Origin: Micromonospora arborensis
GTDB lineage: Bacteria; Actinomycetota; Actinomycetes; Mycobacteriales; Micromonosporaceae
Direction: 5' to 3'
Length of the DNA stretch: 64,000 nucleotides
NCBI RefSeq assembly: GCF_003205615.1
Contig: NZ_PYBV01000063.1
Coordinates: 1 to 64,000, forward strand
Shown piece by piece: positions 49,564 through 57,881 of this stretch (position 1 is its first letter; each line of letters begins with the position of its first letter). The notes beneath the pieces are model-generated. The model searched no databases. It had not been told where the DNA came from and saw only the letters and a list, made by a program, of their open reading frames with translations. The translations under genes and the position numbers were made by a program.

Positions 49564-50670
49564 CCCTCGCAGCGACAGCAGTCGGGCGGCGACGTTGCGG
49601 GTCGTGATTCCGATCCGGGTGGCGGGCACGAGGAGCGACGCGGCCCGCGCGACGTTGCGCTGCTTCGGCGCCACCAGCGTCCGGTGGGTCTGCTCGTAAC
49701 GTCGCAGTGCCTCCGCGAGGTTGCCGGGCGTCGCGGCCAGCGACTCCGCGAGCGTCGCCGCGCCCACCATCGCCAGGGTCGACCCGTCGCCGAAGAGGGA
49801 CACACAGGACGCCGCGTCGCCGAGCAGCGCCACCCGGCCGGCCGACCACCGGTCCAGCCGGACCTGGCTCACCGAGTCGAAGTAGAGGTCGTCGGTTGCG
49901 CTTACCCGCTGAAGGATCTCGGGTGTCCGCCAGCCGCCTCCGGAGTAGGCAGCCGTGAGCAGGCGCTTGTGTTCGGCGGTGTCGCGGTGGTTGAAGCCGG
50001 GCTCCCATGGGCCGCGGAAGATGAACGCTGCGCCCGGATTTCCGCGATTCGGGTGCAACGCGAGAGCACGGCCGGGTGCGTTGTGCATCAACATCTCGTG
50101 CGGCGCGAGGTCGAGGCCGTCGACGGACAGGGTGGCGATCCAGACGCCCATGTGCCGCACGAACCGGCTCTCGTCCCCGAAGACGAGCCGGCGCGTCCGC
50201 GAGTGCAGGCCGTCGGCGCCGACGACCAGGTCGAACCGGCGCGGCGCGGCGCGCTCGAACGTAACGTCGACGCCGGCGTCGTCCTGCGCGAGGGTGGCGA
50301 TCGAGTCGGCGAAAATGTACTCGGCCTCCTCGTGGGCCGCCTCGTGGAGGATCGTCGCGAGGTCGAAGCGGGGTAGCTCCACCTCGCCGCGCGTCTGACC
50401 CAGGCGCATGCCGCCGACCCGGCGACCGTTGTCGTCCACGAAGGTCAGGGCGGTCACGTCGGTCGCCGCAGCGCGGAGCATCGGCATGATGCCCATGGCC
50501 TCGGCGACTCCGACGGCGGGCCCGCGCACGTCGACGGGGCTGCCGCTGGAGCGCAGGCCCTGCGCCTGCTCGACGACGGTGGGCCGGAACCCGTGGCGGG
50601 CCAGCCAGTAGGCAAGGGTGGGGCCGGCGACGCCGGCTCCGGAGATCAGCACGGTCTTCACACTCGTCAT
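49444..50670 (-). CDS. FAD-dependent monooxygenase (PHBH/TetX-like)
   Basis: A 408-residue flavoprotein. VLISGAGVAGPTLAYWLARHG is the FAD-binding GxGxxG start, DLVVGADGLHSRTRRLVFG the DG motif, and GRVALLGDAASCVSLFGDGSTLAMVGA the GD motif. It belongs to the group A hydroxylases that act on aromatic or polyketide compounds, and resembles TetX-type enzymes. The ATG at 50670 is at the start of the FAD motif. It is divergent from a TetR gene at 50746, with a palindrome between them that suggests drug-inducible control. Confidence 0.92.
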   Translation of the reverse strand: MTSVKTVLISGAGVAGPTLAYWLARHGFRPTVVEQAQGLRSSGSPVDVRGPAVGVAEAMGIMPMLRAAATDVTALTFVDDNGRRVGGMRLGQTRGEVELPRFDLATILHEAAHEEAEYIFADSIATLAQDDAGVDVTFERAAPRRFDLVVGADGLHSRTRRLVFGDESRFVRHMGVWIATLSVDGLDLAPHEMLMHNAPGRALALHPNRGNPGAAFIFRGPWEPGFNHRDTAEHKRLLTAAYSGGGWRTPEILQRVSATDDLYFDSVSQVRLDRWSAGRVALLGDAASCVSLFGDGSTLAMVGAATLAESLAATPGNLAEALRRYEQTHRTLVAPKQRNVARAASLLVPATRIGITTRNVAARLLSLRGLRTDPSTRPTVPSPRFEESTQRSVVSADDDRAGGASGGQ

Positions 50671-50682
50671 GTCCGAAGAATA

Positions 50683-50699
50683 TCTGCACTCAGTGCAGA
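50683..50699. promoter_or_regulatory. Palindromic operator between the monooxygenase and TetR genes
   Basis: TCTGCACT-C-AGTGCAGA is a perfect 8-bp inverted repeat around one base. A half-similar TTGC...GCAA lies just after it. In this 75-bp divergent gap TATGCT (50733-50738) is a -10-like hexamer seven bases before the TetR start. Confidence 0.7.
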
Positions 50700-50745
50700 A
50701 TTGCAATGAGTGCCGCAATGCGCTGGGTGCAGTATGCTGCCGACC

Positions 50746-51360
50746 ATGGCGGATTCCTCCCTGCGCGAGCGCAAACGCGAACGGACCCGGCAGGCCATCG
50801 TCGACGCCGCGGTCGACCTCTTCGAGCGCCACGGCTACGAAGGCACAACAATCGCCGACATCGCCGAAGCGGCAGAGATCGGCACCCGGACGTTCTTCAG
50901 CTACTTCGCCAGCAAAGAGGAACTGCTCTTTCCCGAAAGCGACGCGCGCGTCGCCGCCGCCGTCTCCGCGATCGCCGCCCGCAAGCCCGGTGACAGCCCC
51001 GCCGACCTGCTCGTCCAGGCGTTGAGTGACGTCAACGAACACAGCACCGAGATGGCGAGCCCCACCGCGCTGCTACGGATGCGGCTCATGCAGACCGTTC
51101 CGGCCGTGCGCGGTCGCGGATTGCAGATCCAGCTCGACGCGCAACTCGAGATCGCCCGCCACCTCCAGGCGGCATTCCCCGACGACCTCGACGCCGTGCA
51201 GGCGAGCGCCCTGGTCGGGGCGTTCCTCGGCGCGGTGATGGGCGCCCTTCAGGTCCTCCTCGAAGAGCCGGGCGCGCTCGACGACCCCCGCAAGCTGCAG
51301 CGGCGCATGCGTGACGCGGTCGCGGCAGCGCTGCGCCCCTGGCTGTCGGCCGCCCGCTAG
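50746..51360 (+). CDS. TetR-family regulator
   Basis: A 204-residue repressor. DGRRERTRQ-like LRERKRERTRQAIVDAAVDLF and TTIADIAEAAEIGTRTFFSYFASKEELLF form the helix-turn-helix (about 7-55). The C-terminal helical domain begins about 70. The ATG at 50746 lies seven bases after TATGCT with no ribosome-binding site, so the mRNA is probably leaderless. It probably represses the divergent FAD monooxygenase and itself through the palindrome at 50683. Confidence 0.92.
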   Translation: MADSSLRERKRERTRQAIVDAAVDLFERHGYEGTTIADIAEAAEIGTRTFFSYFASKEELLFPESDARVAAAVSAIAARKPGDSPADLLVQALSDVNEHSTEMASPTALLRMRLMQTVPAVRGRGLQIQLDAQLEIARHLQAAFPDDLDAVQASALVGAFLGAVMGALQVLLEEPGALDDPRKLQRRMRDAVAAALRPWLSAAR

Positions 51361-51421
51361 CAAGCGGCCGACAGCCTTTCTGCCGCTCAGAGAATGCGCT
51401 CTCCTTCGGCCACCGAGCCTC

Positions 51422-52285
51422 TCAGGCTTGCGAGGCAATGGCCTCGAGCACCGAGCGGACGGACCTCGGACGGTGACCGATGAGGGTCTCCAGGGTCGGG
51501 TCGGTGACGGCGAACTCTCCCCGGCGGGCCGCGCGGTACATGCCGAGGGTGAAGTCGGCTGCGGCCGCGGGCATCCCACGCTCGATGGCGGCTGCCCTCC
51601 ACTGGTCGTCATCCGCGACGATGCGCCGGATGGTGCGGCCGGTGATGTCGGTGAGGACGCCAGCGACCGCTTCCAGGTCGAGCATCTCCGGCGCGGTCAG
51701 GGCAGGCGTGATCCCGTCGAGTGCGCCGTCCTCGGCGAGGGCGATCGCCGCTGCCTCGGCAAGGTCGGCGTGCGCGGTCCAGGAGACCGGACCGTCCGCC
51801 GGCGCCACGAGCTGGCCGGTTTCGAGTGCCGCACCGATGGCGAAGCTGAGCGTGCTCGCGTAGAAGCCGTTGCGGAGGGCGGTGAAGGGGACGTCCAGCC
51901 CCGCCAGGTACTCCTCGGTCGCGGCGTGGGTGAGCTGGGGGGAGAACAGTGATTCCCGGGAGGCGGCCTGGTGGCTGGTGTAGAGGATGCGCTTGGCTCC
52001 AGCGGCGTGAGCGGCGTCGATGGCGGCGCGGTTCGCGGTGACCGCCTCGCCGCCGCGGATGGCGGCGGACACGATGAGGACCTGGTGGGCACCCTCGAAG
52101 GAGTGTTCCAGCGTGGCCGGGTCGGTGAAGTCTCCGGCGCGGACCCGTACGCCGCGCTCGGCGAGGCTCGCGGCCTTGCCGGTGTCGCGCACGCTGACGC
52201 CCACGGTGTCGGCGGGAACCCGTTCGAGCAGCCGATCGACGATCTGGGATCCGAGCTGACCGGTGGCACCGGTGATGACGAACAT
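51422..52285 (-). CDS. NmrA-like NAD(P)H:quinone oxidoreductase (QorB-like)
   Basis: A 287-residue atypical short-chain dehydrogenase. FVITGATGQLGSQIVDRLLERVP is the nucleotide-binding start. VLIVSAAIRGGEAV and RILYTSHQAASRESLFSPQL match QtdR/QorB-type quinone reductases of the NmrA group. The classical YxxxK pair is absent, as usual here. It is divergent from the TetR gene at 52372, and operators lie between them. ATG 52285 is preferred over GTG 52294 since GGAG lies eight bases before it. Confidence 0.9.
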   Translation of the reverse strand: MFVITGATGQLGSQIVDRLLERVPADTVGVSVRDTGKAASLAERGVRVRAGDFTDPATLEHSFEGAHQVLIVSAAIRGGEAVTANRAAIDAAHAAGAKRILYTSHQAASRESLFSPQLTHAATEEYLAGLDVPFTALRNGFYASTLSFAIGAALETGQLVAPADGPVSWTAHADLAEAAAIALAEDGALDGITPALTAPEMLDLEAVAGVLTDITGRTIRRIVADDDQWRAAAIERGMPAAAADFTLGMYRAARRGEFAVTDPTLETLIGHRPRSVRSVLEAIASQA

Positions 52286-52289
52286 GGTG

Positions 52290-52369
52290 AACACTCCAGT
52301 GTTATCGGCGGTATCGGCTCAACGTTAGCACCGATAATTGGAAGGTAACAAGATGCTGTTAGCATTGAT
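52290..52369. promoter_or_regulatory. Operator cluster between NmrA-like and TetR genes
   Basis: The 86-bp gap holds AACACT-CC-AGTGTT (perfect, 52290-52303), TTATCGG...CCGATAA (52302-52308 and 52331-52337) and the direct repeat GTTAGCAYYGAT at 52324-52335 and 52358-52369. At least one should bind the adjacent TetR. Confidence 0.6.
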
Positions 52370-52371
52370 TC

Positions 52372-53094
52372 ATGGCTGCGGCACAGGACACGACTTCCCG
52401 AGACGACGTCCGATCCGGCATCGTCACGGCGGCTAGCCAGCTGCTACGGGAGAAGGGCGCCAGCGCGGTGACGACGCGGGCGGTCGCCCAGGCGGCGGGC
52501 GTGCAGGCGCCCACCATCTACCGCTTGTTCGGCGACAAGGACGGCCTGGTCGACGCCGTCGCGGAACACGTCATGGCCACCTACGTCGCCGCCAAAGCGG
52601 CTGCGGCGGAAACCGCCGAGGGTGATCCCGTAGCGGACCTGCGCTCCGGATGGCGCGTGCACGTCGAGTTCGGGCTGGCCAATCCTGAGCTGTACGCACT
52701 CATCGGCACCCGGGGGCGCGGAGGGCCGTCGTCGGCGACGGCCGCGGGCATCGAGGTGCTGCGCACCCGCGTACGGCGACTGGCCGCAGCCGGCCTGCTC
52801 CGCGTCGACGAGCAGCGTGCGCTCATGATGATCCACGCGGCGGGCAATGGCACAATTCTCGCCCTGCTGGCGATGCCCGAGGACAGGCGCGACCCTGGTC
52901 TGAGTGACGCCATGTTCGATGCCGTCCTCAGCAGCATCCGCGTGACCACGCCGGCGACACCCGACACGACCACGAGCGCGGTCGCGGTCACCTTCGCCAC
53001 GGTGGTGCCGGACCTTCCGGGGCTCAGCGACGCCGAACGCGCGCTCATGACGGAGTGGCTCAATCGGTCGCTGAGCACGCCGCACAACCCCTGA
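52372..53094 (+). CDS. TetR-family regulator
   Basis: A 240-residue repressor. RSGIVTAASQLLREKGASAVTTRAVAQAAGVQAPTIYRLFGDKDGLVDAV is a complete helix-turn-helix (about 14-62). The ligand domain occupies about 70-190, and an extra tail reaches to 240. It lies divergent to the QorB-like reductase, the usual target relation. Its stop is followed closely by the LuxR remnant on the other strand. Confidence 0.9.
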   Translation: MAAAQDTTSRDDVRSGIVTAASQLLREKGASAVTTRAVAQAAGVQAPTIYRLFGDKDGLVDAVAEHVMATYVAAKAAAAETAEGDPVADLRSGWRVHVEFGLANPELYALIGTRGRGGPSSATAAGIEVLRTRVRRLAAAGLLRVDEQRALMMIHAAGNGTILALLAMPEDRRDPGLSDAMFDAVLSSIRVTTPATPDTTTSAVAVTFATVVPDLPGLSDAERALMTEWLNRSLSTPHNP

Positions 53095-53097
53095 CCG

Positions 53098-53390
53098 TCA
53101 GGGGTTGTTCAGGTAGGCCAGGACGGCCAGCACACGGCGATTGTTGTCGTCGTCGGTGATGCCGAGCTCGTTGAGGAAGAGCCGTTGGCCGATGGCATGG
53201 TTGGACAGTCCTTCGGCCATGAGGCCGAGCACGGAGCGTTCGCGTTCGGTGAGCTGTTCGAGTCGTCGGTTCGAGGACCCGCTGGACAGCAGTTTGGCGA
53301 TGACGGAGTTTGGCGATGACGGCCGGGTCCATGGCGGTGCCGCCGGCCGCGACACGTTCCAGGGCGTCGATTCCTGCGCTGACCAGAGTT
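53098..53390 (-). pseudogene. NarL/LuxR-type response regulator remnant
   Basis: Only the C-terminal end of a NarL-type regulator remains. In one frame SAGIDALERVAAGGTAMDPAVIAKL is the linker; a 16-bp tandem duplication (AGTTTGGCGATGACGG at 53291-53306 and 53307-53322) then shifts the frame. The continuing frame gives LTERERSVLGLMAEGLSNHAIGQRLFLNELGITDDDNNRRVLAVLAYL, in which the second half of the helix-turn-helix (the recognition helix) is deleted. The receiver domain is also gone. It cannot bind DNA. Confidence 0.82.
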
Positions 53391-53509
53391 CCGGCCCCAG
53401 GGTCCGGTCGAGCTCCGCCCGCTGGCATGGCCATGTTCGCCATACCAGCGGGCGGTGAATGGCCGGCTTCCAGTTCCTGGCCGACAGCCGCAGCTCTGGT
53501 CAGCCGAAA

Positions 53510-54934
53510 TCAGTTGGCGGGCTCGCCGAACCAGCGGGAGAGGTGGTCGTCCAGGTCCTGCTGATCGTCGCCGATCCAGGCGACATGCCCGTCGGGGCGT
53601 AGCAGGACGCCCGGAACATCCAGTGCCGCAGTGGGATCCGCGAGGTGATCGACCCGGTCTGCCCAGCCGCCGACGGTCAGGCGTTCGGTACGGTCCAGCA
53701 GCAGGCCGCGGCCGCGATGCAGCAGGCCGTAGAGGCGGCCCTGTTTCACATCGATGTCGCGCAGGCGGCGGCCGAGCAGGTCAGGGCCTGCGCCGAAGTC
53801 GTAGCGGATGCCGATCGCGGTGATCTTCTCGATCAGGTAGCGGTTCACCTCGTCGAAGTCCATCAGCTCGGTGAGCAGCCTGCGCACGGCCTGCGGGCCT
53901 GGTTCGGTGGACAGCAACTCCGTCTGGGCGCGGGTGTTGTCCAGCACGTCCTCGGCGACCGGACGACGTTCGATCTGGTAGGTGTCCAGGAGCGTTTCCG
54001 GTGCCCAGCCGCGGATCTGTGCGGCCAGTTTCCAGCCGAGGTTGACTGCGTCCTGGACGCCCAGGTTGAGGCCCTGTCCGCCGATGGGTGGATGGATGTG
54101 CGCCGCGTCGCCGGCCAGCAGCACCCGTCCGACCCGATACCGTTCGGCCAGCCGGGTGGCATCCCCGAAGCGGGACAACCCACGAGGGGAGTGCACACCG
54201 AAATCGGTTCCGGCGATGGTGCGCAACTGTTGTTTGAAATCCTCAAGGGTGGGCGGTTGGGCGCGGTCGCTGACTCCTGCGGCGGGGACCACGACGCTGT
54301 AGACCCCGACGCCTACGGGCCGGAGCCAGAATCGATGCTGGGTCTCGCGGATGCGCGCCATCGTGGCGGCGATCTCCTCCTGCGGCACACCCACTTCCAT
54401 CTCGCCCATCAGCGTCTCGGCCCGCGTGGGCTCGCCGGGGAAGCCGACGCCGAGCAGTTTGCGTACCGTGCTGCGCCCGCCGTCGCAGCCGACGAGGTAG
54501 CGCGAACGCACCTGTTCCCCGTCGGCCAGCTCGACGGTCACACCGTCGTCGTCCTGCTCGAACCCGGCTACCGCACGCCCGCGGCGGACCTGCGCACCGA
54601 GTTCGATCGCATGTTCTTCGAGCAGGCGAACGATGACCGGCTGCGGGATGCCCAGCAGATAGGCGTGCCCGGAATCCAGGCTCTTGGGCACGGGTTTGTT
54701 GATGGCGGCGAAGAAGCCGCCGGCCGGACGCTGCCTTCCGTGTTCGAGGATGCGTTCGAGGAGCCCGCGCATCGCCATCAGCTCGAGACTGCGAATGTGC
54801 AGGCCGACGATGCGGACGAACGACGCGGGCTCGGTCTCCTTCTCCAGGACGAGTACCCGTACGTCATGCAGCCGCAGCTCGGCGGCCAGCATCGCACCGG
54901 TCGGCCCGCACCCGGCAATGATCACGTCGAACAT
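53510..54934 (-). CDS. rox: Rifampicin monooxygenase (Rox-type FAD hydroxylase)
   Basis: A 474-residue flavoprotein very like Rox of Streptomyces and Nocardia, which hydroxylates and inactivates rifamycins. MFDVIIAGCGPTGAMLAAEL is the FAD start, RYLVGCDGGRSTVRKLLGVG the DG motif, and RVLLAGDAAHIHPPIGGQGLNLG the GD motif. IRSLELMAMRGLLERILEHG and AERYRVGRV are typical of the group. I placed the start at the ATG where homology begins; an upstream in-frame ATG at 54997 has AAAGG eight bases before it and may be the real one. A 17-codon leader ORF and hairpin lie upstream. Confidence 0.9.
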   Translation of the reverse strand: MFDVIIAGCGPTGAMLAAELRLHDVRVLVLEKETEPASFVRIVGLHIRSLELMAMRGLLERILEHGRQRPAGGFFAAINKPVPKSLDSGHAYLLGIPQPVIVRLLEEHAIELGAQVRRGRAVAGFEQDDDGVTVELADGEQVRSRYLVGCDGGRSTVRKLLGVGFPGEPTRAETLMGEMEVGVPQEEIAATMARIRETQHRFWLRPVGVGVYSVVVPAAGVSDRAQPPTLEDFKQQLRTIAGTDFGVHSPRGLSRFGDATRLAERYRVGRVLLAGDAAHIHPPIGGQGLNLGVQDAVNLGWKLAAQIRGWAPETLLDTYQIERRPVAEDVLDNTRAQTELLSTEPGPQAVRRLLTELMDFDEVNRYLIEKITAIGIRYDFGAGPDLLGRRLRDIDVKQGRLYGLLHRGRGLLLDRTERLTVGGWADRVDHLADPTAALDVPGVLLRPDGHVAWIGDDQQDLDDHLSRWFGEPAN

Positions 54935-55010
54935 GGAGGGCCTGCGCTCGGTGCCGGAAGTCGGCGACGGCGCGGCGGTGAACTGTGGAGGATGCATCGG
55001 TGTTGCCTTT

Positions 55011-55040
55011 CGGGAGTGCCGTGTTGTCGAGGCGCTCCCG
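55011..55040 (-). promoter_or_regulatory. Leader hairpin upstream of rox
   Basis: On the minus strand CGGGAG-C-GCC pairs with GGC-A-CTCCCG around a 10-nt loop. It lies between the stop of the 17-codon leader ORF and the AAAGG before ATG 54997. This position suits an attenuator or a ribosome-binding-site control element (inference). Confidence 0.45.
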
Positions 55041-55052
55041 GCGACACCTACG

Positions 55053-55106
55053 TCAATCGCCCGGCCGTGACGGGAGGGGGAGCACCCACATCGATACAGC
55101 GTTCAT
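55053..55106 (-). CDS. 17-residue leader ORF upstream of rox (MNAVSMWVLPLPSRPGD)
   Basis: A tiny ORF with GAGGAGGTGA eight bases before its ATG, the strongest ribosome-binding site in this part of the window. The stop lies 56 bp before the upstream rox start candidate, with a hairpin in between. The peptide is hydrophobic in the middle and Pro-rich. It is probably a translated leader that affects rox expression. No protein family is recognised. Confidence 0.5.
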   Translation of the reverse strand: MNAVSMWVLPLPSRPGD

Positions 55107-55219
55107 GGGTCTCACCTCCTCGGGTGGTGTCACGATCAGCTACAAGCTACAAGCCCGCGCATCATTCCGTCCAACCCTTTTCGGCACCCTGGAGCGCCGA
55201 GCTGGGCTCAGCACTGGCG

Positions 55220-56569
55220 TCAACGACTTCCGGAGCCCTGGAGGGCGCCCTCCCGAACGGAGTCCACGAACTCCGGGTGAACTGGATCATCAGCCGGGGC
55301 GGCGGCACGCAGCGCCGCCTCCACCCGGCGGTTGCTGGTCATGGTCGACGTGACGGCGGTCATGGTGAGGAGGAGCCCCGCGGCGGCGTAGAGCGGGGTG
55401 CGCACGTCGGAGGTGGTGGCCAGCCAACCGCCGAGGAAGGCGCCGAACGGGGCGGCGCACATGGCGAGCATGCGGGAGGTGGAGGCGACCCGGCCCATCA
55501 GGTGGGCGGGGACGATCGCCTGTCGGAGCGAGGGGGCGAGCACCATCGTGGCGCCCATGCCCGCCCCGCACACGGCGAGCGCGAGGCCGGCGACGTACGG
55601 GTTCGGGGCGGCGGCAAGGCCCAGGATGGCAAGCCCTTCGACTGCGGCCGTGCAGGTCAGCGCGGTGCCGGTGCCGAGTCGCCGGCCGAGGAAGGAGGCG
55701 ATGCCCGCGCCGAGCAGGCCGCCGGTGGCCTCCGCCGTGAGGAGCAGGCCGAAGCCGTAGGTGTCGATGCCGAGACGGTCGTGCGCGAAGAGGGCGAGGA
55801 CGGTCTCCACAGCGAGGAAGGCGACGTTCCCGACCGCGGGACGCAGCGCGAGGCCGAGCAGCAACCGGTCCCGGAAGACGTACGACGCCCCGGCCCGCGC
55901 TTGCCGAAGCAGCGACTCGCGGGCCTGCGGTACGGGCCGGGGCGTGGCGGGCAGCGACCGTACGAGCAGTGCGGAGAGCGCGAACGACACCGCGTCGGCG
56001 AGCAGCGGAACCGCCCGCCCGAGCGCGAGCAGCGCACTGCCCAGCGGTGGCCCCGCAAAACCAGACGCGGCGGTCTGGGTGCCGCGCAGGCGGGAGTTGG
56101 CACGCTCCAGGAGCGCGGTGTCGCGGCCGAGCAGATCCGGCAGATAGGCCGTGGCGGCCGTGTCGAAGAAGAGTCCGCCGAGGCCGAGCAGGAAGGCGAC
56201 GGCCGCGAGTAGCGGGATGCTCAGCACGTCGAGCCCGGCAGCCACCACCGGTATCGCGAGCAGCACCGCGCGCGCGGCGTCCGCGACCCACATCGTGCGC
56301 CGGCGTTCCCAGCGATCCACCAGCGCACCGCCGAGCACCCCGAAGAGTAGCCACGGCAACGTCCCGGCGGCCGTGACGACGGCGAGCGCCATCGGATCCC
56401 GCGTCAACGTCAACGCGAGCAGCGGCAGCGCGGCATGCATCACCCCGTCACCGAGCGAGGACACCGTCTGCGCAGTCCACAGCCGTCCGAACCCGGGCGG
56501 CAACTGTCGTCCCCCTCGGCCTGCTCGCGATGCCGGGTGGAACGTCTCGGAAAGATCATCGTTGGCCAT
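55220..56569 (-). CDS. MFS exporter next to rox
   Basis: A 449-residue permease with about 12 helices. FGRLWTAQTVSSLGDGVMHAALPLLALTLT and GVLGGALVDRWERRRTMWVADAARAVLLAIPV are MFS_3 exporter features, and LLERANSRLRGTQTAASGFAGPPLG follows helix 4. ATG 56569 is chosen since the family homology starts soon after; an ATG 25 codons earlier overlaps the operator. A perfect TTGACCA palindrome lies 22 bp upstream. It may share a drug-resistance role with rox, but their transcripts are separated by the leader region. Confidence 0.88.
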   Translation of the reverse strand: MANDDLSETFHPASRAGRGGRQLPPGFGRLWTAQTVSSLGDGVMHAALPLLALTLTRDPMALAVVTAAGTLPWLLFGVLGGALVDRWERRRTMWVADAARAVLLAIPVVAAGLDVLSIPLLAAVAFLLGLGGLFFDTAATAYLPDLLGRDTALLERANSRLRGTQTAASGFAGPPLGSALLALGRAVPLLADAVSFALSALLVRSLPATPRPVPQARESLLRQARAGASYVFRDRLLLGLALRPAVGNVAFLAVETVLALFAHDRLGIDTYGFGLLLTAEATGGLLGAGIASFLGRRLGTGTALTCTAAVEGLAILGLAAAPNPYVAGLALAVCGAGMGATMVLAPSLRQAIVPAHLMGRVASTSRMLAMCAAPFGAFLGGWLATTSDVRTPLYAAAGLLLTMTAVTSTMTSNRRVEAALRAAAPADDPVHPEFVDSVREGALQGSGSR

Positions 56570-56590
56570 GGGAGCAATGGTCAACGTTTC

Positions 56591-56605
56591 TTGACCATTG
56601 GTCAA
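56591..56605. promoter_or_regulatory. Palindromic operator upstream of the MFS exporter
   Basis: TTGACCA-T-TGGTCAA is a perfect 7-bp inverted repeat around one base. An extra TGGTCAA half-site lies at 56578-56584. It is 22-36 bp upstream of the exporter start. No regulator gene is adjacent on this side. The following interval (56606-56811) holds no other gene. Confidence 0.6.
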
Positions 56606-56811
56606 GGGGTTTCGTCGTGACGTCCGAAACCGGTTGTCCGGCACGTGGGGCCAAGAGTGATCGTGGATTCGGTGCGCGGTGCCTGGTCACGGCATTGCGG
56701 ACCGCGCTCCTGCGGAAAGGACTCCGCTCGGGGCCGAGAACCTGGTCGCAGAACGGGCCAGGGATGTGCCACCGTGACATCACTTCCGTCCACTTCTCGG
56801 AGGCCTGGACC

Positions 56812-57774
56812 GTGACCGAGCTGTACCCCCCGATCGAGCCGTACGAGACCGGCATGCTCGACGTCGGCGACGGCAACCTCGTGTACTGGGAGGTGTGCGG
56901 CAACCCGGCCGGTAAGCCAGCGCTGGTCGTCCACGGTGGGCCCGGCTCGGGGTGTGGGACCGGCTGGCGTCGGTACTTCGATCCGGACCGGTACCGGGTC
57001 GTCCTGTTCGACCAGCGCGGATGCGGTCGCAGCACACCACACGCGAGCGATCCGGCGACCGATATGCGGCACAACACCACCTGGCACCTGATCGCCGACA
57101 TGGAGCGGCTGCGCGAACGCCTCGGCATCGACCGCTGGCTGCTGCACGGCGGTTCCTGGGGCTCGACGCTCATCCTGGCCTACGCGCAGCAGCACCCCCG
57201 GCGGGTGTCCGAGATCGTCATCGCCGCCGTCACCATGACCCGACGCGCCGACATCGACTGGCTCTACCGGGGCGTCGGCCGGTTCTTCCCCGAGCAGTGG
57301 GAACGATTCCTCGAAGGCGCCCCGGGCACACCCCGCGACGGGGACGTCGTCGCCGCGTACGCCCGCCTCATGGAACACCCTGACCCCGCCGTACGGGACA
57401 GGGCAACGATCGATTGGTGCGCCTGGGAAGACGCGGTCCTGTCCGGAGAGACCGGCGGCGCGTCCAATCCGTACGGCGGCCGCCCGAGCGCGGCGCGGCT
57501 GGCCTTCGTGCGCATCTGCGCGCACTACTTCGCCCATGGTGCGTGGCTGGAGGAAGGCGCACTGCTGCGCGATGCCGGCCAGCTGGCCGGCATCGCCGGT
57601 GTCCTCATCCATGGCCGACTCGACCTGGGCGGGCCGCTGCAAACAGCGTGGGACCTGCACCGCGCCTGGCCCGACTCGACGTTGACCGTGATCGAGAGTG
57701 CGGGGCATCTCGGCACCGCCGAGACGCGCGAGCACATTCTTCATGCCCTCGACCGATTCGCAGTGTTGCGGTAG
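56812..57774 (+). CDS. pip: Proline iminopeptidase (S33)
   Basis: A 320-residue alpha/beta hydrolase that removes N-terminal proline from peptides. VVHGGPGSGCG is the oxyanion-hole loop, VVLFDQRGCGRSTPH the next conserved strand, GGSWGSTLILAYAQQHP the nucleophile elbow (Ser), and ESAGHLG the His; GVLIHGRLDLGGP supplies the Asp. The start YPPIEPYETGMLDVGDGN is typical of the short Pip class. The GTG at 56812 has GGAGG eight bases before it, and the longer frame upstream is not family-like. Confidence 0.93.
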   Translation: MTELYPPIEPYETGMLDVGDGNLVYWEVCGNPAGKPALVVHGGPGSGCGTGWRRYFDPDRYRVVLFDQRGCGRSTPHASDPATDMRHNTTWHLIADMERLRERLGIDRWLLHGGSWGSTLILAYAQQHPRRVSEIVIAAVTMTRRADIDWLYRGVGRFFPEQWERFLEGAPGTPRDGDVVAAYARLMEHPDPAVRDRATIDWCAWEDAVLSGETGGASNPYGGRPSAARLAFVRICAHYFAHGAWLEEGALLRDAGQLAGIAGVLIHGRLDLGGPLQTAWDLHRAWPDSTLTVIESAGHLGTAETREHILHALDRFAVLR

Positions 57775-57851
57775 ATCGTCATTGGCGTGCCGGCCGCAAG
57801 AGGCGGCGACCTCCGCCACGGTGAACTGACGACTGTCGTACGTGCGATCCG

Positions 57852-57874
57852 ATCAAGCTGGTTTGATGTATCTT
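57852..57874 (+). promoter_or_regulatory. ArsR operator and leaderless promoter
   Basis: ATCAA-6-TTGAT (57852-57867) is the form of ArsR operators. TATCTT (57869-57874) ends seven bases before the ATG at 57882, so the operator directly overlaps the promoter. Auto-repression is very likely. Confidence 0.75.
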
Positions 57875-57881
57875 CGGGGTC

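Noticed and set aside
54935..55219. A rifamycin-associated element upstream of rox
   Set aside because: I looked for the known element and did not see it on either strand.
53645..56212. An 855-codon plus-strand open frame opposite rox and the MFS gene
   Set aside because: Same codon-bias shadow; it crosses two genes with clear families and the tiny leader ORF on the other strand.
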